DNA from: Boswellia sacra
Lineage: Eukaryota; Streptophyta; Magnoliopsida; Sapindales; Burseraceae
Length of the DNA: 64,000 nt
NCBI GenBank assembly: GCA_013180625.2
Contig: SNVD02007236.1
Location: forward strand, 62,001 to 126,000
Reading direction: 5' to 3'
In this document: one piece after another, positions 1-11,588 of the stretch
Layout: every line of letters starts with the position of its first letter
How positions within the stretch are numbered: the first letter of the stretch is position 1
Translations under genes and position numbers: made by a program
Notes under the pieces: model-generated
What the model saw: the letters and a program-made list of their open reading frames with translations, nothing else
What the model was told of the DNA's origin: nothing
Database searches by the model: none

Positions 1-238
1 TTCATAAGGCCCTTCATTGGGAAATTCTTAACATGCTGTTGTTTCTTGGACTCATTGGGCATTCTTCCATTTTCTTTGCAAATTTCTGCAAAATATCAAA
101 CTTCTCTTGGTGATTTACTCTTTTCAACAAACTATTTTCTAGTATTTGGAGGAATTCTTCCATGTGATTTCGTTTCAAAATTCTATTGACTGATGTTACT
201 TTTTCTTGTGAGTTGCTAAGCTATTGCCAGGGTGTTTG

Positions 239-1374
239 TCATCGATTTTGTTCAAAAATTCTTTCGATGTCTTACGATCGATGTAAAGTTTTTCTTCTTT
301 TCTCTTTCTTTTTCTTTTCTCTTTTTCTCAGTCTCTTTTCTCTCTCCTCTTTCTCTCTTTGACCTGTTAACCTTTACCCTTCCAACTATCTAACTATGAA
401 TCTTCTTCTTTTTTCAAGTTCTTTCTTCAAGGTAACCTTTCGTCCTCAAGACGAATTTCTTTCTTCAAGGTCAACATTAAATTTCCTCTTCAAAATCCCT
501 TCTTTAAGGTAGACTTCAAGTTTCTTCTTCATGGTAAACTTTCTTCTTCAAAAGAGAAGCCTTTTCATGGTGGACACCTTTTTCATGGTAGATGTCTTCT
601 TTGAGGGAGATTCCTTCTTCAAGGTGCATGCCTTCTTCGAGGGAGATTCCTTCTTCAAGCTAAACATCCTTCTTTAAAGGAGATGTCTTCTTTATGATAG
701 TTGCCCTCATCAAAGGAGATTCCTTATCCAAGGTAGATGTCTTCCTCAAGGGAGATGCTTTCTTTATGGTAGTTGCCCTCTTCAAAGGAGATTCCCTCTC
801 CAAGTTAGATGCCTTCTTCAAAGGAGATGCTTTCTTCAAGGTAAACTTCCTCTTTCAAAATAGTAGTCCTTTTTTATTTTCTTATTGTAGTTCTTATTTT
901 TATGGTGATTATTATTCGTTCTAGACATCTGGCACGTGACACTACTTGAATTACTTTAAAACATCATATTGCTTCAAGTGATCGTTAGGTCTAATCGAGA
1001 CTAAGTTACTTGATCAAAGGAACTTCCATATCGTTCTACCTCCATCGAGACTGGCTTGCTCATCATACTGCTTCTGTTCCTCTAGGTGTTGATCCCTTTT
1101 GTTTTGTGGTTGCCCTCAGTATTTCATACTGCATTGTGATTCTATAAAACTCAGTCACTTCTAGATTGTATACCATTCAGGATTGTGCTTCCTGCAAGAA
1201 AATGTTTGATGTTTCATGTATGCATAATGTCCATCTTAAAAATCTTTTAATTATATGCTTCTTGCTTGGACTAGATGAGTCGCTAGCAAATAAAGTGTCT
1301 AGAGCAAGAGGTTGAGCATCTTCAGGCTTAAGTTGATGCTTCTTCAATTGATGTTAGTGATGATAAGTAAGGCC
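239..1374. repeat. Tandem duplication, copy 1 (1,136-bp unit)
   Basis: This block is repeated immediately downstream with an exact offset of 1,136 bp. The bases just outside differ: position 238 is g and its partner 1374 is c. Every stretch I compared between the copies is identical, including the derived reading frames at 694-924 and 1830-2060. The unit contains a pyrimidine-rich tract, a 36-bp minisatellite and a segment that recurs inverted around the TRIM near 10.7-11.6 kb. Such identity in otherwise decayed DNA means either a very recent duplication or an assembly artefact. Confidence 0.93.
594..846. repeat. 36-bp minisatellite, about seven units
   Basis: Consecutive units start at 594, 630, 666 (37 bp), 703, 739, 775 and 811. 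Each has the pattern g-cttcttcaa-ggagat-c-tct-caaggtagat with a few substitutions. Because 36 is a multiple of three, the plus-strand frame reads as 12-residue repeats of the type F-x-K-G-D-S/A-F-x-K-V-D. No start signal, known domain or conserved context suggests a real protein. The less regular sequence from about 430 to 593 looks like a more decayed part of the same array. Confidence 0.8.
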
Positions 1375-2510
1375 TCATCGATTTTGTTCAAAAATTCTTT
1401 CGATGTCTTACGATCGATGTAAAGTTTTTCTTCTTTTCTCTTTCTTTTTCTTTTCTCTTTTTCTCAGTCTCTTTTCTCTCTCCTCTTTCTCTCTTTGACC
1501 TGTTAACCTTTACCCTTCCAACTATCTAACTATGAATCTTCTTCTTTTTTCAAGTTCTTTCTTCAAGGTAACCTTTCGTCCTCAAGACGAATTTCTTTCT
1601 TCAAGGTCAACATTAAATTTCCTCTTCAAAATCCCTTCTTTAAGGTAGACTTCAAGTTTCTTCTTCATGGTAAACTTTCTTCTTCAAAAGAGAAGCCTTT
1701 TCATGGTGGACACCTTTTTCATGGTAGATGTCTTCTTTGAGGGAGATTCCTTCTTCAAGGTGCATGCCTTCTTCGAGGGAGATTCCTTCTTCAAGCTAAA
1801 CATCCTTCTTTAAAGGAGATGTCTTCTTTATGATAGTTGCCCTCATCAAAGGAGATTCCTTATCCAAGGTAGATGTCTTCCTCAAGGGAGATGCTTTCTT
1901 TATGGTAGTTGCCCTCTTCAAAGGAGATTCCCTCTCCAAGTTAGATGCCTTCTTCAAAGGAGATGCTTTCTTCAAGGTAAACTTCCTCTTTCAAAATAGT
2001 AGTCCTTTTTTATTTTCTTATTGTAGTTCTTATTTTTATGGTGATTATTATTCGTTCTAGACATCTGGCACGTGACACTACTTGAATTACTTTAAAACAT
2101 CATATTGCTTCAAGTGATCGTTAGGTCTAATCGAGACTAAGTTACTTGATCAAAGGAACTTCCATATCGTTCTACCTCCATCGAGACTGGCTTGCTCATC
2201 ATACTGCTTCTGTTCCTCTAGGTGTTGATCCCTTTTGTTTTGTGGTTGCCCTCAGTATTTCATACTGCATTGTGATTCTATAAAACTCAGTCACTTCTAG
2301 ATTGTATACCATTCAGGATTGTGCTTCCTGCAAGAAAATGTTTGATGTTTCATGTATGCATAATGTCCATCTTAAAAATCTTTTAATTATATGCTTCTTG
2401 CTTGGACTAGATGAGTCGCTAGCAAATAAAGTGTCTAGAGCAAGAGGTTGAGCATCTTCAGGCTTAAGTTGATGCTTCTTCAATTGATGTTAGTGATGAT
2501 AAGTAAGGCC
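1375..2510. repeat. Tandem duplication, copy 2 (1,136-bp unit)
   Basis: Second copy of the 1,136-bp unit. It is joined to copy 1 with a single shared t at the junction, and past 2510 the sequence departs from copy 1. The similarity to 17.6-17.8 kb (sequence downstream of the PMD pseudogene) shows that both copies come from one retrotransposon family, so the duplication happened inside an already dead element. Confidence 0.93.
1730..1982. repeat. 36-bp minisatellite, second copy
   Basis: Same minisatellite as 594-846, present here because the enclosing 1,136-bp unit is tandemly duplicated. The unit boundaries are shifted by exactly 1,136. Confidence 0.8.
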
Positions 2511-3215
2511 TATCGTCATCAACCTTCTGTCTTTCTGCTCTATTTCTCCTTACACCTTCCAATGCCTTTTCTTGTATTTTTTAACATGTTTGAGGCCATT
2601 CTCAAAGCCTTCCAGCCTCTCTTGAAGTTTTTAAATGATGATGATTGGAAACTACTCAAATCTAATGGACTCTACAATCTGAAAATCCTTTAACATGTAA
2701 AGCTTAATGTTCCTTTTTTTAAGGAATGCACAATCTTCTGGGATCCTTGTGATCATATCTTTCGCTTCAATGGGCAACAGTTTTGTCCCCTTTATGAGGA
2801 ATTCTCTGTTATACTCGATCGTCATTCATCCAATTCTAAAAGCATCATTCTGCCTACTATTGAGACACCATCAATATCTAATCTCATCAACTTCTTTAGA
2901 TTCCCAACTTCTACCATGGGCAGTCATACCAGAAGTTAGAAGTTGTTGAGTGATATTGTCCTCCATCATCTCTTTACTTGAGATTATGGATAGGACCTCA
3001 TCTAATTGGCTTTGCCTTCTTCAGTTCTGCATTCCTGTATAGTCTCTACTGGTTTCACCAAATGGTCTTAAAGACTCACATCTTATGACCATCACTTCTC
3101 AGATGGGACCTAGTTTCATGGCAATTACCTTGATCATTGATTAGATTGTGTCAGGATCAATCCTAGTCAGAGATTCAGAGGTAGTCTTCTACTTCTTCAG
3201 GGATTTTTCTTTTAA
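2511..3215. other. Decayed retroelement sequence paralogous to 17.75-18.83 kb
   Basis: This stretch matches, with many substitutions, the sequence downstream of the PMD pseudogene. Shared pieces include the lines about colliding trinucleotides near 2580-2700 and 18,240-18,360, and those near 2720-3000 and 18,370-18,640. The short frames at 2448-2693 and 2707-2949 are broken versions of the longer frame at 18,348-18,725. No recognisable domain could be assigned. It is best read as non-coding or unknown-ORF sequence of the gypsy/PMD element family. Confidence 0.55.
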
Positions 3216-3219
3216 GCCT

Positions 3220-3585
3220 ATCTTTTGCCTAAGTTGCCCTTTGGAGTTTTTTAACTTAATGGGTTCATTTTTCTTTTTCTTATGCACTAATTTTTGCCTA
3301 AGCCACCCTTTCTGGTTTTTGACTTAGCGAGCTTGCCCTAACTTCCTGAGTCGCCTTTTTCGGGTTTTCAACTTAGCGAGCTTTTATTCTTCTTTCTTCT
3401 ACCCTAACTTTTGCCTAAGCTGCGCTTGCGAGTTTTCAACTTAGCAGGCTTTTCTTTTTTTTTTTCTTTTTTGATTTGCCCTAATGTTAGCCTTAGCTAC
3501 CTTTAAACTTAGCAGGCTTGCCTTAATTTTTGCCTAAGCCACGTTTTCAGGTTTTTGACCTAGCAAGCTTTTTCTTATTCTTTTT
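3220..3585. repeat. Degenerate minisatellite built on tttgcctaagc / ttcaacttagcgagc
   Basis: About six imperfect units of roughly 50-90 bp alternate a ttttgcctaagc(t/c) half with a gggttttcaacttagcgagctt half. The same family of repeats recurs at 18,850-19,150 in the paralogous element, so the array predates the split of the two copies. T-rich spacers separate the units. Confidence 0.7.
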
Positions 3586-3885
3586 TTTTTTATATATTTG
3601 ATTACAAGAGAGGCTATCTATTCTAGTAGTATTTCTTACACTTCCTTTAAGATGATTAAGATAATTGTATTTGCCATGATTTTCAAAATGGTTAGGGCAA
3701 TTCTTTGCCCATTGCTTCTTTTCTTTCTTAAGATGAATAAACAACTCTTTGCCTTTTACTTCTTTTCATTTCTCAAGATTAACAAGCGATTCTTTACCCC
3801 TTATATGAAGAGTTCAGTACTGTCTTGGGGAATTTTTTCATCTATCTTTACAGGTATTATTCCTCCTTCTTTATAGACATCTATG

Positions 3886-5279
3886 CTAGATAAAATGGCT
3901 AACTTCTTCCATATATCTTGCTTTTTCATTGTTGGTGGCAAGGTTGTTCGTTGATGGGAACTATTGACAGATTTTCTTTTTCATCCAATATCCTACAATA
4001 ATAAGTTGAAACACTAAATATGAGTTATGCATCAATTTGATTTACATTTGAATTATTCAAAGATTTCTCAAATTCAATAGCTCAAAGGTAATGCATCAAA
4101 ATCGTGATTATTCACAATTTTGATTCTAATGCTAGAATTGCGTCATTCAAGATTCTTTTTTTTTTTTTTTTTGTGTGTGTAGCTAATCATACTTCACTTG
4201 TTAAGACTCGGGTAGCTTTATACAAATAAAAACTAGTGATTAATCTCTAATGATATAAGAACTACCATAAGCTTCCTTTCACATCACTCTCCACTGATGT
4301 AGGATCATTAAGGCTTTATCAAGCTTGTAATGATGGGCTAGGGTCAACGTATGATAAAGGAAATTATAAGGTTATCTCACCCATAGTCATACAACTATTC
4401 TAGGTTTTAATTGAGAGCATCAACTTCTTCGATTTGTACCCCTAAACTTTGAGTCTTCATATACTATGTTTGCTTTACTTTTGATTTTGAGTGGTTATAC
4501 CCCTAAACTTTACGAGCAATGAGATTAGCACTCTTCTTTATATTTTCCTTCTTTTTTTTTTCTTTTTCTTGTTTTTTCCCCTTTTTTTTCAAGCTCAACA
4601 ATCGCACAAAACTTCTCAAACTCTTTCCATTCCCCCATAAGTATGGCTCTCAATGCTCTTTCATACAATGTTCATCTACTATGAGTGAAGGGTATTATGT
4701 AGGAAATTTTTTTTTCAATGTGAGGATAAATTTAGTGGTTTGACAAAGAAAAGGCTTGATTAGGCTCAATGGGGTGCACTAGGGATGATGAAGCAAGCAT
4801 AGGTGAGCTTGAAAGGCTCAATCAATCCAAAGAAGGCCTAATTCATTTCCCCCATGTTGTGAAGCTAGGATTTCGCCTCGAGTGGTGATCAAACAAGTTC
4901 TAGAGTCTTATGAAATCTTAACACAATTTTCTATTCACATAAAGTTTCTCTATGTGATATAAAAGATTCCATATTCACAGCTATTATACTCAAATGTTGA
5001 AGAATCAAGAATGAAACTCATCTACCAAAAAGAGTTAAGCATGGAAACAACACAATCTCATGTATTATCAAAAATCTATTTCCAATGGGTATCATGATTT
5101 CATCAATGATCATCAAATAAACTCACAACTTACATCCAAATAACACTCTTAAAACAAAGCATTTCAAAAAACATTATTCTTTCCCTAGGTCAGGAATTCT
5201 TCCATTATCAATGATGTCTTGTGTCAAGCAAGCAATTACGCATCCTCATTGTTTGTCTCGCTAGATTAGTCATACTACC
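3886..5279. other. Stretch without recognisable genes
   Basis: AT-rich sequence with poly-T runs (near 4150-4170 and 4550-4590) and no frame longer than about 90 codons. Nothing here resembles a known domain, tRNA or LTR end. It lies between the PMD-family remnant on the left and the minus-strand gag remnant on the right. On the minus strand that is where the pol region of a gypsy element would be expected, but I see no reverse transcriptase or integrase motif. Confidence 0.5.
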
Positions 5280-7653
5280 CTTGATTTCTGTTATTGCTTC
5301 TCCTCTGCCTGGCCTCCAAAAATTTCATTTGAATGCCTGAATCATAGAAGTCTTCAAATTTTTTGATTAGAAAGCCCACAAGTCTATACTGATGAAGGCA
5401 AAGGCTTTATTGATCACCATACAGACCTGATCCTTCTCTATAGACCTCATGGTCATCTTAGCAGCTTTGGCCCTCCAACGGACTGGGTACTCCAAAAAAG
5501 TCTCATTGGGCTTCAGGCAAGTATTCTCTAAATCTGCTGAGGTTACCCCTAGTTGTGTTATGGCGATACTGTTCTACGAACTGTTCGGATAACTCTTCCC
5601 AATCTTCTCGGACTCTTTTGGGAAGATCATGGTAACACACTACCACCTCATCTTATAAGGATAGCTTGAAGTACTTCAAGGTGTACTCCTTCAATAAATG
5701 AGTGGTGGCCATGACAGCTACATACTGCCATAAATGTGTAGGCAAATCATTATCCCCAATGAGCAAGATATCGTCTAAGTCTTCGATCCCTTTTAGCTCC
5801 TTCTTCTTTAGAAGGGATTAGACCTTCTTCATGTCTTTTGCTAGCTGCCTAACTGATTCAGGCTCATCTTAGTTGGCTCGGCTTTTTTCCCTATCTATAT
5901 CTTGGCTAGTCTCACCCTTCATGACCACCATTTCCTTCGGGTGGAGGTTGGTTCGTGCAGTTAGGCCCATTTCGTAGAGCTTTAATGAGTTGAGCCATTT
6001 GTTATTGAAGAGCGATGATGTGCAATGGTTTACTGTGGTTTCTTTCTTTGAAAGGTAAGTCATCATCGATAAAGGCGATCACACCCCTCTCATTTACCCT
6101 TTTGGGTTCTCTTCCAGTCACAGTAGCCAAAATCTCATTTGGACTAGCAGCCATAGATATTTTGACCTCCATCAAAGCCTTCGCCATGGCTTCTGTATGC
6201 TTTTGGGATGAGATCAACAAGTCTAAAATGTTATCATTTGCTTAGGTTTTCTTCAATTGCTTGATAATTTGGTCTTCCTCTTCCTTGGTTTATTCTTTGG
6301 TAACTTCTTTGCCCTTCAATAGTCTTCTCAATTGGTTTCTCTTTCTCCTTGTCATGGTAAAATCTACTACTCCTTGTCACTCCTTAGACATTCTTACTCT
6401 CACCCTTAAGTGTTCCTCTCTCAACTCTCACCTCTTCCTCTTCATCACTACTAAAGTCAACCCAAAAGTTTGGAAGGGTCTTGACTTTAAGAATGTCATC
6501 CCATATTCCGATGACTCTCACCTCTTCGCACCTTCTACGTAAACTCTCTCTTCTCACAATGCTTTCAACTTGCTTCCATTTCCTAACTTTACTACCTTCT
6601 TCACCTTGAGTCTTCTAGGTGGTGGCCCTCTTATAGCCCTTTTTCTAGTCATCCACTTCTTGGCAAAGGCACTTGATGATATGGTGGAGGTCTCTTCTTC
6701 TTCCACCTCAACTTCTTCTTTTTTTTCTTTTTTGTGGCTCCTTCTGCTATTGGTCACCAAGGCACACAAATTCAGGTTCTAAATTTTGTTTAGCTCCTTT
6801 TACTGTAATGTTGGTCCATCCACCCTTCTTGGTGAAAATCTGGGCTGCCAAAAGAATAGGCTCATCTTCCACCCCTTCAATGATCTTTTTGGGTTTTTTC
6901 TTCTTTGGGCTCTCTGACTTGGGCTTATTCTTTGTGGCCACCTTTCTAATGGACCCTTCTTGTTGTTCAAGCTTGGACTTCTTCTTTTTTTTTTTTTACT
7001 CTCCCGACCCTGCTATATTTACTCTTCTCAAAAGAATTCATAACTTGCTTCTCGATCAAGCCTGACACAATCTTGTTGGTCATTGGAAGAGGTATTCGGT
7101 CATGATTGGACAATAGGTTGCTTCTTGTGCTGGATTCTTCCAACTCTAGGTCAAGAATCTGACCCTTATCAATCAAGTCTTGGATCTCATGGCAAAGGCG
7201 ATGACATTTGTTGGTAACATGGGCAGTTAGTTAATGAAAAGCACAATATTCATGATGCTTATGATTGGCTAGATGAGGATTATGAGGAGGTTTTGATGCT
7301 AGAGAAAAGTAACAATAATTGGGCACGAAGTTCTCAAATACCTCAGACAAGGGTCATCCTAATTGACTAAACTTCCTCGAATGATTCGTTAACCTACTGA
7401 GTTAACTCAAGCTTCTTTCAGCGGTCAAAGTTTGTGATGATCGAAGTGCTATTGAAGCTGCAGCAAGTCTTTAGGTAGACAACTCCATCAACCGGGCCAC
7501 TTGGTGCTTCAGTGCTTCTATGTCTGTATTACTTATCATACTGATCCTCTCGAATTGATCGACTATTACGATTGTAATTAGCTCACCTACTTCTCTCAAA
7601 ATCTCAATGACTTGAGCCCCTCATTGTCCTATTTCTTCATTTTGGGTAACCAT
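5280..7653 (-). pseudogene. Ty3/gypsy-type gag remnant (mosaic)
   Basis: Minus-strand pieces resemble the gag polyprotein of plant Ty3/gypsy elements. Reading from 7653 there is a start (MVTQNEEIG), an H-x2-YCAFH ... HVTNKCHRLCHEIQDLID segment near 7260-7170 typical of the gag C-terminus, and a FIDDDLPF/NHSKPLHII segment near 6110-6010 like that preceding the protease. Further on come WEELSEQFVEQYRHN near 5610-5560 and NETFLEYPVRWRAKAAKM near 5530-5440, which match the retrotransposon gag (PF03732-type) core. The core lies after the C-terminal motif, which is the wrong order, so two fragments have been joined or rearranged. Frames are broken by several stops. No protease, RT or integrase follows. 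Confidence 0.7.
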
Positions 7654-7689
7654 CTTGTCTAATGCAAGCTATGATGGCTGCAAAACAAA

Positions 7690-8442
7690 GGTGTTAATGC
7701 CATGCATGCATGCATGTATGGATGATATGATGCATGCTCATATAAGGGCATTAACACACTTTAGCCTTTCAACCTTATTTCTCCGACACACATAAAGTCG
7801 AGTCTCTTTTCCTAGGTATTTTCTATGGCCTCATTCCCAAGTCATCATCATAGGATGTGGGAATATAAGATTCTCTAACCTGATTTTAACAAACAAGTTG
7901 ATGTCAGATTCTACATGATTATCATAACATTGCTTCTGAAAATCATTATAACCTTAACTCATGGCACGTGTCCCTATTTTGTTCTTCATAGGTGACTGGA
8001 CATGTGGTATTTGTTCATGGTTCCATGAGGTTTGAGTTGATGTTATTCTTAATCATGTGGAATTTACATCCATGGACATGCATTTCAACATGGGTTTTGG
8101 ATATTCATTCTATTGAAAATTTATAGATTCGTCTACATGGGCTTGAGTCTCAAAGGTCCAATGGTCTGGGCTCTTTTGAGTGAGAGACACCTCCCTAGGT
8201 CAGTCTCTTTTTATACCACATCATTGGTGCATGCTCAAAGTTGGTGACACTAACATGAGTCATATAGGGGTTGAATAGAGCCAAAGACTTCTCATACCAA
8301 TGCCACAGAGCTAGGTTAGGCAGTTTGTGCTCATTGTCTACAAAAGTGTAGCGATGCAAGAACTCAAAATACCAACATAAGCTATTAGAATTGGGTATCC
8401 CAATCGAAATCAACTTCTCTTATCTTCGTGGAGTGGCCATGA
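7690..8442. other. Region between gag remnant and LTR-like repeat A
   Basis: No coding signal. On the minus strand this would be the leader between an LTR and gag. It contains a short catg-rich run near 7700-7735. The minus-strand frame at 8195-8413 has no recognisable motif. Confidence 0.4.
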
Positions 8443-10371
8443 TGAACAGGCCTTTCATCCCGCCAGAGTGTTTATGACCACGACACTGTATCAAAGCCTC
8501 TTTTGAGACTTAAGGAAACACAAACGAGCCATGGGCATGTCTGGAGAAATGGAGTCGCTATCTAATTATTTAATTGAGAATGAATAGCGGCAATCCAATC
8601 CCTCGCTTCAGGACCTAAACTACCCTCATCCCTTTAGAGATGGATTCAAAAAGTTAGGTATGAGTCATTCGACTTGCCCAGATCGAAATCTGGCCTCCAC
8701 TAGGGTATACCAAATAAAAATATCTCATATTGTTTTATAATCCACTTAGGGGTGTTTGTTTTATGCATACATTGTTTATTTTATCTTCTTTATGAAATGT
8801 AAGGTGATTTTATTCATAGCAGTTGTATATTCATACAAAGAAAGAGAGATAGTAGATTAGATTTCATTCAAACATGGGAGAAAGAGAAGAGGATTACATC
8901 GATTGTTCTTCAATAGTAAAGTAACTTCTACTTTAAATACTTCAAAAATATTTCATACATTCATAAAAGAAATCATACCTTCGAATATCAAATATAAACA
9001 TCACTTCGAGACTCAATAGATAATGAATTTCACACCATCATATGTGGGTTTATTCAATTTCTATCACGCCTCTTTCATGGCATTATTCAATCATCTATTC
9101 AATTATACTAAGTGATGGTCCCTCACCACTAACGTGAGTCTACCACCACTTCATGGAATCATACAATTAAACATGGTATATTCATACATATGTTCATATC
9201 AATCAATTAGAATTCTAACTAAAGCCATAATCTAAAATCATTACACTCCGACCTAAATTTGATAATTCTATTATGGTAATTCTACCAATTATTACTCCAA
9301 GATAATTCATGTCAATTTATAAGGAATCATGGCATTTCTAGCTTAAACATGGTTATCATGGCATATTCTAGCTTACTTAAAGCAATCATGGTAAAACAAA
9401 GCTATTCTGGCTTAATCAAAGCATTCAAGGGCAATTAAAGCAATTCACACCTATTTTATATATTTCCTAGCATACTTCAAAGTAATCATAAGTTCTCCTA
9501 GCATTATTCTATTCATGTGCTCCTAAACATGATTCTAAGACATTCGCAAAGAAAATAAACTCCTAAACACTATTCTAATAAAAGAAAGGAAAGTGGACTT
9601 ACCTCAACACGCATTTCCATCTTGCAAAACAAATAAAGGATTAAACCATTCCATAAAATCCTAATCATGCTTCTAAGCATCAAAATAAATCCTAAACATG
9701 CTTAATTCTAAGCAAGAAAAATAAATAAAAGAATAGGAGAGAGAAGAGAAATTTGTTGTTAGAACGTACCCTTTTCAAGTTTAGAGCAATATAAAATGCC
9801 TGAAAACTTAAAACTAGAAAAGACTCATTGAATTCCTAAATAAGCCTTTAAGAGGGAGAAAATATGAATTTGATGTGTGTTGAAAAGTGAGAAGGAAGGG
9901 GTTTATATAGTTGAAGGATGCTAGTGAAAAAGTAAAGAAAAATCAAATATGAAAGGTTTTAATTGTTGTTTTCCAAAAATTAGAGGACAATAGCCGGGCG
10001 GTTGTTGGCTAACAGCCGACCTGCTGTTTACACTCTGAACCTTCCTATCTTGTAATTTTGTAGTGCAATCCCTTCTAACCTTCATTTGTTCCATTGCACA
10101 TAACTTTTTGACTTCAACTCTAATTCATTATCCATAAATTTCTACAAAAAAAAAAAAAGACATCCTTAGCTTCGTAACGGCATATGATTCATCAACAAAC
10201 TCCTTCTGGATTAATTTTTGTGATTTTTTGAAGTCATGTATTAGTTTTCAAGATCCTTTGCCAATTCCTTCTCAGCCCTTTCCTCTTCAACCTCTAAGGG
10301 TATTTTGGTCTTTTTTTCTCTCAACATTTATCTTCATTTCATCATTAAGCCTAAAAAATCCAATGTCTACA
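8443..10371 (-). repeat. LTR-like repeat A (about 1.93 kb)
   Basis: Aligns along its length with 11,589-13,452 at moderate identity. Read on the minus strand it begins TGTAGACATTGG and ends ...CA (plus-strand start tgaacaggcc), the TG...CA form of an LTR. A TATA-like CTATATAAACCCC lies on the minus strand near 9905, about 460 bp from the proposed start, where an LTR promoter would be. The gag remnant lies downstream on the same strand, consistent with repeat A being its 5' LTR. I found no convincing primer-binding site or matching TSD, so the exact ends are tentative. Confidence 0.6.
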
Positions 10372-10719
10372 ATCATCTTGAAGGAAGCATAAGAAATGGT
10401 GATTGAAATAGGCAGATTAACCATTCATTAGCGGATTATTTTGAGCATTTGAAGATTCATTGCACTAGTCTGTAATACCAAATGTGTCTCCCTGCTCATC
10501 GCTAAGTTATCCTCAATATCCTCTAATAAGAAAAGGAAGCTAGCCAAGAGTCATTCCGCACCCTCAATGATCGCCTAGCCCATGAAGCATACATATTTAG
10601 TATTAGTATAGAGCATGCATAGTTGAATCATAGATCCTTTTCTTGTAGGAAGCACGATTTAGAGCGAAGCATAGTCCAAAAGTGATCGAGTTTTGTAAAA
10701 TCACAATGCAGTATGAAAT

Positions 10720-11096
10720 CGTAACATCCCACATCGGTTGGGAATAAGAAATGTAAGGAGCTTATATATCCCGTGAGCTCCCTAAGCTATTGGAGGTCCT
10801 TTGGGTTGTAAAGCCTAAAAGTAAAATCATTATAGACTGTGTATCCAAAGCGGACAATATCCAATAGTGGGCCAAGGTATTGGGCTTCACGCATGCATGG
10901 GGGCCACCTTTTAAGACTTTGTAGGGGCTACCTCTCGAAGGCGTGCATGGGGGCCACCGCATGATACTATACTAAGGTCATCTCTTAAAGGTTTATGAGG
11001 GCCACAAAGTGCCATACACAGTGCAAAGTGTCACATGCAAGACCATGAAGCACCACACACAAGTAAAAAGTGCCACATGCAAGTTGCGATGTTATA
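10720..11096 (+). repeat. TRIM 5' terminal repeat
   Basis: 377-bp direct repeat. It shares aaagcg-acaatat, gggggccac and cacatgcaag motifs with the 3' copy. The first base is c instead of the expected t. Confidence 0.85.
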
Positions 11097-11097
11097 A

Positions 11098-11110
11098 ATG
11101 ATATTAAAGC
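11098..11110 (+). promoter_or_regulatory. TRIM primer-binding site (tRNA-iMet type)
   Basis: The bases right after the 5' terminal repeat read tgatattaaagcc, against the canonical tggtatcagagcc. The three differences are all transitions, as expected for decay of an initiator-Met primer site. Confidence 0.65.
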
Positions 11111-11180
11111 CTAGCGCAACCAGAAATGTGGGGTGTCACCCAAGGGAGTAAGCACAATCAAGCAAGGATGCTTGATTTTT

Positions 11181-11193
11181 AAAAGAGGGTGAA
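11181..11193 (+). promoter_or_regulatory. TRIM polypurine tract
   Basis: aaaagagggtgaa sits directly before the 3' terminal repeat, the position used to prime plus-strand synthesis in LTR elements. Confidence 0.65.
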
Positions 11194-11522
11194 TGTAACA
11201 TCCCACATCGCTTGTGAATAAGATATGTAAAGAGCTTATTTATCCTGTAAGCTCCTTAAATTGTTAGAGGCTTTTTGAGTTGCAAAACCCGAAAGCAAAA
11301 TCATGATAAACTGTGTATCCAAAGCGAACAATATTTGACAGTGGGTCGAGTTATTAGGCTTCGCGCACACGTAGGGGCCATCTCTCGAAGGCACACATGG
11401 GGGCCATCGTTTGAGGGTTTATGAGGAATACAAAGTGTCACACACAGTAAAAAGTGCCATATGCAGGATCACAAAGTGCCACACACAAGTCCAAAATCCC
11501 ACAGATGGGCTGGGATGTTATA
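11194..11522 (+). repeat. TRIM 3' terminal repeat
   Basis: 329-bp direct repeat beginning tgtaacatcccacatcg and ending tgggatgttata. It is shorter than the 5' copy because of internal deletions. Confidence 0.85.
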
Positions 11523-11588
11523 GAAATACTGGGGGTAACCACAAAGGAAATGGGCTCAACAATAAGAGGAAGAGCAGTAGCAGTACTG

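Larger units (their letters stand above)
10720..11522 (+). mobile_element. TRIM (terminal-repeat retrotransposon in miniature), complete, 803 bp
   Basis: Two direct terminal repeats (10,720-11,096 and 11,194-11,522) start (t/c)gtaacatccca and end t(g)ggatgttata, giving short inverted ends. The 97-bp internal part begins with a segment resembling the initiator tRNA-Met primer site (tgatattaaagcc, 10 of 13) and ends with a purine tract (aaaagagggtgaa). A 5-bp TSD, gaaat, lies at 10,715-10,719 and 11,523-11,527. An empty version of the target site is present, inverted, at about 1100-1150 and again at about 2240-2290, where the flanks are continuous with a single copy of the TSD. The sequence style recalls Cassandra-like TRIMs, but I see no 5S rRNA-like block in the LTRs. 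Confidence 0.9.

Noticed and set aside
694..924. 76-codon plus-strand frame, repeated at 1830-2060
   Set aside because: It lies in a 36-bp minisatellite; length and periodicity come from the repeat. No domain or start context.
10720..11522. Possible Cassandra TRIM with a 5S rRNA domain
   Set aside because: LTR ends are similar in style, but the 5S internal promoter word pattern is not present in either LTR.
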